Source of the DNA: Burkholderiales bacterium
GTDB lineage: Bacteria > Pseudomonadota > Gammaproteobacteria > Burkholderiales > Chitinimonadaceae
Assembly: GCA_019234745.1 (NCBI GenBank)
Contig: JAFAKZ010000252.1
Span: 1 to 13,714 of the forward strand
Reading direction: 5' to 3'
Length of the DNA stretch: 13,714 bases
Positions 7,638-13,002 of the stretch are shown here, piece by piece (the first letter of the stretch is position 1; each line of letters starts with the position of its first letter). A program made the position numbers and the translations under genes. The notes under the pieces were generated by a model that saw nothing but the letters and a program-made list of their open reading frames with translations, did no database searches and was not told where the DNA came from.

Positions 7638-8855
7638 CTAATAATTTAGACGCAATTTTAGGCCGGCCTGATTTCGGCTGTATGCATTTGCCGCCAGGGT
7701 CGACATTCGAGTAGTGTGATCTCCGTATAATTTGATATCGATTGCTTTGGTCAATTGCCAATCCGCTGTGGCGTGATAATCGGAAATATGCTCCTGGCGC
7801 GCGCCGCCGAGGCTGAATTCCGTATAGTCAGAATCCGTCTTGTAATGTTGAATATCCAGCGATAGCTTTTCTGAATATTGCCAGCTGTACTCAATGCTAC
7901 GAGTCGTAGTAAGTGTGTTGCTCGTGTCGGCACCAAGCGGGCTAAATCGGCGCTGGTAGTTGGCGATCAGTTTGGTCTTACCTGTTGCTTGCCAAGTGGC
8001 CGAGGTGCCCCAGATGACGGTGGCGCCTTTCGACTGGCTTACGTTCTGCGTCGTCGTTGCTCGTGCCAGGTTGGTGTCGAACTTCAGCGCATCGGTGATG
8101 GGCTCAATAAGTTCGATCGCTGGTGCCGAGAGTTTATAGCCACGGTCCGCGGCGCTGAGAAACAACAGATCCTGTTGGTAGTCGACTTTCAGGAAGTCGT
8201 CGCGCAATATGATCGATGTACCCTTGTTGCTCGTCCAAGCAAGTCCTACGCCGTAGGTGTTGGCATTGGCGTCAAGATAATTCAGCTGATTATGACGGAA
8301 GAACTGCCTGTCGGCATTCAGAAGGAATGCCAAACCTGCATTCATCGAATAGGTCGATGACCAATCCCATGCCCTTTGCCGCGTAATATCACCCTGGCCA
8401 AGCGAGAGTTGATTGAACTCGGTCAAGTCCCGGTTGTCGGCATATTTGAGCGAACCGAGGACTTGGTCGCCGGCCGCCCAATTCCAGGTGCCTGATTTGT
8501 GCCAGCCGTTGTAATTTACCTGGCTGAACTTCTGAAAATCGGTGCGATAGACATCGGCATCGACCAGAAAATGCTGGCGCGACGCGGTGTAGTCATAGTG
8601 CAGTCCCGCGGCCGAATCGAACACGAGCGTGTCTTTGCGACCGGAGAAGGTCGTGGGCGTGACGCTGCCGATACCGAACACATTGCTGTCGGTCTTCAGG
8701 CCGAATTCCACATAGGTGATAAAGGGATCGCTTGGATCGTAGGCCGCGTATACCCTTGCGGAAATGCACATGGCGCTCAGTCCTGCAAAAACAAATTTAC
8801 TCGAAGCTTTCACGCCATTTGAATCCAGAATCGCAGAGCAGGTGCTGTGTACCAC
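7638..8855 (-). CDS. epsL: EpsL, outer-membrane beta-barrel protein of the exopolysaccharide locus
   Basis: This 405-codon frame encodes an EpsL-type outer-membrane beta-barrel associated with exosortase B polysaccharide operons, a likely pore for the polymer. A signal peptide (KASSKFVFAGLSAMCISARVYA) precedes the mature AYDPSDPFITYVEFGLKTDSN. The rest shows alternating polar and aromatic strands typical of barrels and ends QAGLKLRLNY with a C-terminal aromatic residue. The start is uncertain. GTG at 8855 has an AGGA five bases upstream. GTG at 8813 gives the tidiest signal peptide but has no clear binding site. No ATG is available before the signal peptide. It sits 113 nt after a PEP-CTERM gene and 77 nt before the epsB start, so it probably belongs to the same transcription unit. 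Direct proof of polymer transport is lacking. Confidence 0.86.
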   Translation of the reverse strand: MVHSTCSAILDSNGVKASSKFVFAGLSAMCISARVYAAYDPSDPFITYVEFGLKTDSNVFGIGSVTPTTFSGRKDTLVFDSAAGLHYDYTASRQHFLVDADVYRTDFQKFSQVNYNGWHKSGTWNWAAGDQVLGSLKYADNRDLTEFNQLSLGQGDITRQRAWDWSSTYSMNAGLAFLLNADRQFFRHNQLNYLDANANTYGVGLAWTSNKGTSIILRDDFLKVDYQQDLLFLSAADRGYKLSAPAIELIEPITDALKFDTNLARATTTQNVSQSKGATVIWGTSATWQATGKTKLIANYQRRFSPLGADTSNTLTTTRSIEYSWQYSEKLSLDIQHYKTDSDYTEFSLGGARQEHISDYHATADWQLTKAIDIKLYGDHTTRMSTLAANAYSRNQAGLKLRLNY

Positions 8856-8915
8856 ACCAGTCCTGCAATGGTGCTGCAGCGCAACCGTCGTGAGTTGGTC
8901 TATGCGCCCCAGAGA

Positions 8916-8942
8916 AAGCCTGCGACCGGCGGCCGCAGGCTT
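8916..8942 (-). terminator. Hairpin after PEP-CTERM gene, weak U-tract (attenuator-like)
   Basis: A perfect 9-bp stem (AAGCCTGCG with CGCAGGCTT, 9-nt loop) lies 26 nt beyond the stop of the upstream PEP-CTERM gene, read on the minus strand. It is followed by TCTCT rather than a full run of T. It probably causes partial termination or stabilises the 3' end of the PEP-CTERM mRNA, leaving epsL with reduced read-through transcription. Confidence 0.55.
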
Positions 8943-8968
8943 CGCCCTGTCAACGGATCAATTCACCA

Positions 8969-9520
8969 TCAGGCAAACGTCGTCACGGGTGCTGCAACGA
9001 CGGCACTCCCGCCCTTGCGACGGCGGCTCAAGGCAAGGCCAACCACGCCGAGGCCGATCAGAGCGTAGGTCGAAGGCTCCGGTACCGGGTTGATGGCAAA
9101 CACGTCAAAGCGTCCACCATGGCTGCCCGTGGCGACACCGGAAACCTGGAAATAGTAATTGCCTTGACGCAGGTTGCTGATCTGGTACGTTCCGTTGCTC
9201 AAACCACCGGACCAGACTTCCGTGCCATGGCCGGGGCTGCCGGCAAAGAGTTCGACCTGCCCCTGGTCGATGTTCTTGATGGAATTCTTGCCAATGCCGA
9301 TCGACAGCGTCTGGGAGGCGTTGACGTCAAGCTCGCCCGTCGCGGACGGCAGACTGAACGTCCAGTCCTGCGTGAAGTGGCCTGGATTAACATTTTGGTC
9401 GCCAGTATCGAGGCCATTGAACGAGTCGCCGGCCATGGCGCTGACGGTAACTGCAGCTGCGTTGGCAAACGTCGCGCCAGAGGCCAACGCCGCGAGCAGC
9501 AAAATCGCACTTAGTTTCAT
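8969..9520 (-). CDS. PEP-CTERM sorting domain protein (possible FxDxF type)
   Basis: A secreted 183-residue protein destined for exosortase processing. The ATG at 9520 is chosen over upstream in-frame codons because it follows AAGGAACAGGTA and gives a clear signal peptide, MKLSAILLLAALASGATFANA. The body (about 24-143) is predicted beta-rich, with HFTQDWTFSLPS (48-59) and LRQGNYYFQVSG (117-128), similar to FxDxF-type PEP-CTERM or pre-peptidase C-terminal folds; this is inference. The sorting signal is complete: VPEPS at 146-150, membrane helix about 151-165, arginine cluster RRRK 166-169. A further 14 residues (GGSAVVAAPVTTFA) follow the arginines, longer than the usual tail. There are no cysteines. 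Exosortase B in this window is the obvious processing enzyme. It may coat the cell or sit in the exopolysaccharide matrix. Confidence 0.93.
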   Translation of the reverse strand: MKLSAILLLAALASGATFANAAAVTVSAMAGDSFNGLDTGDQNVNPGHFTQDWTFSLPSATGELDVNASQTLSIGIGKNSIKNIDQGQVELFAGSPGHGTEVWSGGLSNGTYQISNLRQGNYYFQVSGVATGSHGGRFDVFAINPVPEPSTYALIGLGVVGLALSRRRKGGSAVVAAPVTTFA

Positions 9521-9597
9521 TACCTGTTCCTTGCAAAAAGTACAGCAAGTGTTTGCCGCTACAACGCGACATGGGTTTTCGGCTGAATTACGGAGCT

Positions 9598-9618
9598 GGC
9601 ACCCGGCAACCGGGGACC
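9598..9618 (-). other. Possible 5' leader hairpin of the PEP-CTERM gene
   Basis: GGTCCCCGG, a TTG loop and CCGGGTGCC pair with a single mismatch on the minus strand, inside the roughly 160-nt leader between the proposed promoter and the start codon at 9520. It could influence mRNA stability or translation. No known riboswitch or RNA family is recognised. Confidence 0.3.
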
Positions 9619-9687
9619 AAACATCGCGTACGCCTTGTGTTACATGTAGGTACCAAACGGCTACCGGTTCACGAATCGCCCACATCT

Positions 9688-9716
9688 ATTGCATTTGGCG
9701 ATCTGCGTTACTTCAA
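9688..9716 (-). promoter_or_regulatory. Candidate sigma-70 type promoter for the PEP-CTERM gene at 9520
   Basis: On the minus strand TTGAAG (9716-9711) and TGCAAT (9693-9688) are separated by 17 bases, each matching four of six consensus positions. It lies just after the terminator of the preceding gene and would give a leader of about 160 nt. Motif-only evidence. Confidence 0.35.
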
Positions 9717-9733
9717 CATCAATACAAAACATC

Positions 9734-9775
9734 AAAAAAACAGACCGAGCTTCCGAGCGAGCTATCTCGCTCGGT
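9734..9775 (-). terminator. Rho-independent terminator between the two PEP-CTERM genes, with alternative pairing
   Basis: On the minus strand a perfect 9-bp stem (CCGAGCGAG / CTCGCTCGG, loop ATAG) is followed 12 nt later by seven T (9740-9734). The same 5' arm can instead pair, as ACCGAGC, with a second 3' arm GCTCGGT at 9750-9744. That alternative ends only three bases before the T run, as a canonical terminator would. It lies 41 nt beyond the stop of the PEP-CTERM gene at 9816. Confidence 0.7.
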
Positions 9776-9815
9776 TTGGGAATTTCCTAGTCGTTACCTT
9801 GCGTATGACCTGCGA

Positions 9816-10352
9816 TCAAGCCAGGCTTGGCATGGCGCCAAGCGCCGAGGCCGTTACGCCACGCTGCCGGCGCTTCACCAGTGCGATTGCGCCAATGCCT
9901 AGGGCGATCAGGGCGTAGGTCGATGGCTCGGGAACGGCTGCAATTTGCGCCGTGACTTCGCCATGCCATCCATTCTTCGACGTAAAACTATCCAGCAGCG
10001 TGTAGTGGCCCTTGTGCAGGGTGTCTTCGAACGTGTAGATCGTATCGCCGCGTTTATCGTGCGTAACGCCGAGGGCATGGAGATCCGGGTCGTGTGGACC
10101 ACGCAGCGCAACGTCAAGATCGCTGAACGAGCCCGACGTGCCATGGTCCGGCGCGACGGTGATCGAGAACATCATCTTGGTGCCGTTCTTTGCCACGTCG
10201 AACGACATCGACTGATCGGTTACGAATGATTTCGACTTGTGTTGGATGTCGATATCAAGCGCGTCGGAAGCCAAAAAAGCGCTCGCGCTTGCCGCAACCG
10301 GCAGGGCCAGCAGTACTGCTGCGAGTGTCAAGTGTCGTACCAGCTTTGCCAT
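9816..10352 (-). CDS. PEP-CTERM sorting domain protein, first gene of the block
   Basis: A secreted 178-residue protein and the first gene of the minus-strand block. The ATG at 10352 lies six bases after GGGAGG, a strong binding site. A TTG immediately before it is in frame but badly spaced. The signal peptide is MAKLVRHLTLAAVLLALPVAASASA. The mature part (about 26-138) is predicted beta-rich and fairly rich in His and Asp (GPHDPDLHALGVTHDKRGD, 85-103), with LHKGHYTLLDSF at 112-123. The C-terminal signal is VPEPS (140-144), a helix at about 145-159 and cluster KRRQR (160-164). A further 14 residues ending MPSLA follow. The VPEPSTYALI stretch is identical to that of the neighbour at 8969, so both probably serve the same exosortase. 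The biological role of the mature domain is unknown. Confidence 0.92.
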   Translation of the reverse strand: MAKLVRHLTLAAVLLALPVAASASAFLASDALDIDIQHKSKSFVTDQSMSFDVAKNGTKMMFSITVAPDHGTSGSFSDLDVALRGPHDPDLHALGVTHDKRGDTIYTFEDTLHKGHYTLLDSFTSKNGWHGEVTAQIAAVPEPSTYALIALGIGAIALVKRRQRGVTASALGAMPSLA

Positions 10353-10407
10353 CAATGGCCTCCCACGCCTTATTCAAAAGTTGATCGTCGTCAATGTCTG
10401 GCGGCGA

Positions 10408-10437
10408 ACTATATCTGTGAAATTTTTCTTACCACAA
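10408..10437 (-). promoter_or_regulatory. Candidate promoter for the PEP-CTERM/eps block
   Basis: On the minus strand TTGTGG (10437-10432) and TATAGT (10413-10408, five of six consensus) are 18 bases apart in an AT-rich stretch. Transcription would start near 10401, about 50 nt before the ATG at 10352. It is the best-placed candidate for the main promoter of the block. Confidence 0.42.
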
Positions 10438-10527
10438 CTACAAAAAGCATCAGAATATAAGTGGAATCAAATACATAATATTTGTCGATACTAATAATTC
10501 AGCGTTGATGCGGGCGTGAGGAGACCG

Positions 10528-10548
10528 AGAGCAAACTGCATTTGCTCT
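10528..10548. promoter_or_regulatory. 8-bp perfect inverted repeat upstream of the PEP-CTERM/eps promoter
   Basis: AGAGCAAA and TTTGCTCT are separated by CTGCA. The repeat lies about 110-140 bp upstream of the proposed start of transcription, a plausible place for a dimeric activator or repressor. No T run follows on the minus strand; on the plus strand AAATGTTTAATT follows, so a weak plus-strand terminator is also possible. Confidence 0.35.
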
Positions 10549-10599
10549 AAATGTTTAATTCCGTTGTGGAATATGCAACAACTGTTGCGGCTAAGTTGA

Positions 10600-10931
10600 T
10601 GGTTTTGACCAGTGGGTGTTTGGGCCGCGGGTGTGATCGCTTAGCGCGCGCTCGGTTTTTCGCGTCGCTCAGGCTCTCCCGAGTGCTGTCGACGGCTCAA
10701 GGCCGAGGCGTGCCGGGACGGTGCCGTCTAAGGCATTCGATGTTCCAAACGCCCAGGTTCCGAGGAGCGGAAGGGCAGATTGCTCGACACTTGAGGTGCG
10801 AGACATCGTGAAGCGCAATGAGGGTTTTCCTGCTGGCGGCTGCGGGCTGTCAGGCTTCGCCTGGATTGGTCGCGGTGAAAGGCGCTGGTAGCCCGAAGGC
10901 GTGGTGAGATACGGCGGCAGTCCGCTGCCGA
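10600..10931. other. GC-rich non-coding stretch with several short hairpins
   Basis: No convincing gene is seen here. The minus strand is open for 106 codons (10989-10669), but the product is Pro/Ser/Arg-rich, lacks a binding site and has no recognisable domain. The plus strand also has weak open frames. Short perfect stems occur at 10717-10728 (GACGG/CCGTC), 10851-10863 (CAGGC/GCCTG) and 10915-10930 (CGGCAG/CTGCCG). Composition changes sharply from the AT-rich DNA to its left. It could be a remnant, an interspersed repeat or a structured RNA. Function unknown. Confidence 0.35.
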
Positions 10932-11031
10932 CATCTAATCGATGTACGTGCGATGTTGCAACGAGATGCGGAGCAACGGCGGCTTGCAACGCACGTCATG
11001 CGTGCAAGTGGTCGACTCGTTTGCGGCGTAT

Positions 11032-11108
11032 TGGCGCGCCCGGCTGGGATCGAACCAGCGACCTTCAGCTTCGGAAACTGACACTCTATCCAACTGAGCT
11101 ACGGGCGC
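11032..11108 (-). tRNA. tRNA-Arg (anticodon CCG)
   Basis: A complete cloverleaf on the minus strand. Acceptor arms are GCGCCCG and CGGGCGC, and the D arm is GCTC...GAGT. The anticodon stem TCAGT/GCTGA encloses loop TTCCGAA with anticodon CCG, which reads the arginine codon CGG. The T arm is GCTGG-TTCGATC-CCAGC, the discriminator base is G, and the CCA end is encoded. Length is 77 nt including CCA. It is separate from the eps genes; the long gap to 10352 and the own promoter support independent transcription. Confidence 0.97.
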
Positions 11109-11135
11109 ATGAGGGATGCTATGAGAAGGCGCGTA

Positions 11136-11164
11136 AGCATAGCGATTTTCGCTTTCAGCGTCCA
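11136..11164 (-). promoter_or_regulatory. Promoter of tRNA-Arg
   Basis: On the minus strand TGGACG (11164-11159) and TATGCT (11141-11136) are 17 bases apart, each close to the sigma-70 consensus. They end 27 bases before the mature tRNA 5' end at 11108, the expected distance. It is divergent from the cytochrome promoter. Confidence 0.55.
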
Positions 11165-11201
11165 GTCTGTTGGCTGAATGCGGCATGGCGCCTTGTTCGA
11201 A

Positions 11202-11231
11202 TTGGTGGTGTGGATTATTCCCGCTTATAAT
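11202..11231 (+). promoter_or_regulatory. Promoter of the dihaem cytochrome gene
   Basis: A perfect TATAAT at 11226-11231 is preceded, 18 bases away, by TTGGTG at 11202-11207. Transcription would start near 11238, about 43 nt before the ATG at 11282. The -35 is weak, but the -10 match and position are good. Confidence 0.55.
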
Positions 11232-11281
11232 CGACAGGTTTTTTCTTCCCACCCGAACAATAGTGTAAGAAGGATGGCAGC

Positions 11282-12049
11282 ATGAGCGACACGCAAGGCG
11301 ATAGCGCACAGACTGTGAAGGGAGTGATCCTGGTGGTTCTTGCCGGGATCGTCGGTATTCCGCTCTTTGTCTTTTTGACGCTCAAGCTGATCTCAGGCGG
11401 CATGCCCGTCGATACGGCCAGCCCGGTGATGAGCAAGGAAGCGATCGCGGCGCGTATCCAGCCCGTCGGCTATTCCAAGCTGGATGAGTCCGGCCCACCC
11501 GGCAGCCGCAACGGCAAGTCCATCTTCGAATCCATCTGTATTTCCTGTCACGGCACTGGCCTGGCTGGCGCGCCCAAGTTCGGCGATGCCGCCGCCTGGG
11601 GCCCGCGTATCGCACAGGGTTTCGGCACGCTGGTCGACCATGCCACGCACGGCTTCAAGGGTATGCCGGCCCGTGGCGGCGCGGCAGACCTGACCGACGA
11701 TGAAGTGGCGCGCGCCGTGGCCTATATCGGTAACGCAGGTGGTGCCAAGTTCACCGAGCCGGCCGTGAAGGTTGCCGGCGCCGTTGCTGCAGGCGGCAAG
11801 GCCGATCCGGCCACCAAGGGCAAGGAGATCTATGACTCTGTCTGTGTGGCCTGCCATGCGTCCGGTGCTGCCGGTGCCCCCAAGTTCGGCGACAAGGCTG
11901 CCTGGGCGCCGCGCCTGAAGGGTGGTGTGGAAGATGCCATCAAGATCGCCACCAAGGGCATTAACGCCATGCCGCCCAAGGGTGGCTATAGCGGTTCGGA
12001 TGAGGAATTCCACGCCGCCGCCGAATACATGATCAACGCATCGAAGTAA
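11282..12049 (+). CDS. Membrane-anchored dihaem cytochrome c (c5-like)
   Basis: An electron-transfer protein facing the periplasm, with two c-type haem domains. The 255-residue protein starts with ATG at 11282, eight bases after AAGGA. An uncleaved N-terminal membrane anchor spans about residues 14-37 (VILVVLAGIVGIPLFVFLTL). Domain 1 has haem site CISCH (86-90) and likely axial Met128 in GMPARGG. Domain 2 has CVACH (188-192) and likely axial Met230 in AMPPKGG. The domains are internal duplicates: both carry GAPKFGD and an AW.PR motif, and are joined by an Ala/Gly/Lys-rich linker at about 157-177. Such proteins shuttle electrons to terminal oxidases or reductases in betaproteobacteria; the exact partner is not visible here. 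It has its own promoter and terminator and is unlinked to the eps genes. Confidence 0.93.
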   Translation: MSDTQGDSAQTVKGVILVVLAGIVGIPLFVFLTLKLISGGMPVDTASPVMSKEAIAARIQPVGYSKLDESGPPGSRNGKSIFESICISCHGTGLAGAPKFGDAAAWGPRIAQGFGTLVDHATHGFKGMPARGGAADLTDDEVARAVAYIGNAGGAKFTEPAVKVAGAVAAGGKADPATKGKEIYDSVCVACHASGAAGAPKFGDKAAWAPRLKGGVEDAIKIATKGINAMPPKGGYSGSDEEFHAAAEYMINASK

Positions 12050-12089
12050 GCGTATAGGCAGTAACGCGCTACCGCGTGGCTGATCGAGG

Positions 12090-12119
12090 AAAGACCTCTC
12101 CCTGTGGAGAGGTCTTTTT
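12090..12119 (+). terminator. Rho-independent terminator of the cytochrome gene
   Basis: A perfect 12-bp stem (AAAGACCTCTCC / GGAGAGGTCTTT, loop CTGT) is followed by a T-rich tail on the plus strand. It starts 40 nt after the cytochrome stop codon. Confidence 0.93.
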
Positions 12120-12253
12120 GTTTGGGGGCCGGTGTCGGCCGCCGTGCATAGACAAACTCATCGGTGTTGCTGAGAGCATGGTACTTTTGTGCGAAGATTC
12201 ATGCTGGAGTCCAGGTCGGAATTGTCCTCGCAATCCTGTACGACATCGCCAAC

Positions 12254-12997
12254 GTGCCACTGATCTATCATCTCTTCGCGCGTTCAATCGCACCACTCGC
12301 CGCCTGTCTTGCACTGGCGACGCCGGTGCATGGCGGCGACCATCTGAAGCTCGTAACGGGGCCGGACTACCCGCCGTTTGCTGATGCATCCGAGCCGCAA
12401 GGCGGCCGGGCGGTCGAACTGGTGCGCACCGTGATGGCGCGGGCCGGCTACGAAATCGACCTGGACTGGATGCCGTGGCGGCGTGGTTACGCCATGACGC
12501 TGGCTGGCGCCTACGACGCGACCTTTCCCTATGTGCCGAGCGAGCAGCGCCGGGCAGAGTACTGGTTTTCGCAGCCCCTGTTTGCATTGGAGATGCACGC
12601 GTATTCGATGCCCAAGCGCGGCTTGACAGAGTACAGGCCGGAAACGGTGCACGGGCTAACCATCTGCCTGCCGAATGGGTGGAATACGGCGACCAGCCTG
12701 GAAACGCTGATCCGTGCCGGGCGCTTGCGGCGCGAGCAACCCAACGACCTAACCGCCTGTGCGAAAATGGTTCGCGCGGGACGGGCAGACTTCTTCGTTG
12801 CAGACAACTATGTGTATGCCGGCCTGCTCAAGCAGCTTGGCGTGCCGGCGGAGACGTTCGCACGCAGCGAACATCCGCTGGCGGAATCGGCGCTCTATTT
12901 CATTGTGCCCAAGCGCCACCCTGATGGTGACCGCATCATCGCGCGCTTCAACGAGGCCCTGCTTGCCGTGCGCGAAGAGGCGCAGCGCAGCCGTTGA
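12254..12997 (+). CDS. Periplasmic solute-binding protein, family 3 type
   Basis: A 247-residue periplasmic binding protein of the SBP_bac_3 fold, similar to amino-acid ABC transporter binding proteins. GTG at 12254 is chosen because it gives a signal peptide (MPLIYHLFARSIAPLAACLALATPVHG) directly before GDHLKLVTGPDYPPFAD. The frame is open further up to a GTG at 12164, but the added 30 residues do not look like a signal, and neither start has a clear binding site. Family-like stretches are GPDYPPFAD (36-44), WMPWRRGYAMTLAGAYDATF (72-91), YWFSQPLF (103-110) and VRAGRADFFVADN (173-185). No permease or ATPase gene is next to it, so it may be an orphan or a sensor-type protein. It converges with the DUF1501 gene, with only 5 nt between the stops. 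The ligand is unknown. Confidence 0.82.
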   Translation: MPLIYHLFARSIAPLAACLALATPVHGGDHLKLVTGPDYPPFADASEPQGGRAVELVRTVMARAGYEIDLDWMPWRRGYAMTLAGAYDATFPYVPSEQRRAEYWFSQPLFALEMHAYSMPKRGLTEYRPETVHGLTICLPNGWNTATSLETLIRAGRLRREQPNDLTACAKMVRAGRADFFVADNYVYAGLLKQLGVPAETFARSEHPLAESALYFIVPKRHPDGDRIIARFNEALLAVREEAQRSR

Positions 12998-13002
12998 TTC
13001 AC

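Noticed and set aside
9640..9657. Possible sigma-54 promoter (TTTGGTACCTACATGTAA, minus strand) before a PEP-CTERM gene
   Set aside because: The -24 side resembles TGGYAC, but the -12 element has TGTAA in place of the required TTGC, so the invariant GC is missing. Sigma-54 control is known for some PEP-CTERM systems, but is not supported by this site.
9521..9685. Upstream in-frame extension of the PEP-CTERM gene at 8969
   Set aside because: The added 55 residues are Cys/Trp-rich without a signal peptide, while the ATG at 9520 has both a binding site and an excellent signal peptide.
10669..10989. 106-codon minus-strand frame in the intergenic region
   Set aside because: Pro/Ser/Arg-rich product, no ribosome binding site and no domain; several hairpins fall inside it. 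Kept only as part of the non-coding region finding.
10935..11309. 124-codon minus frame over the tRNA and the 109-codon plus frame opposite it
   Set aside because: Their most protein-like parts (VAQLDRVSVSEAEGRWFDPS and GWDRTSDLQLRKLTLYPTEL) are the well-known false translations of a tRNA gene and its complement.
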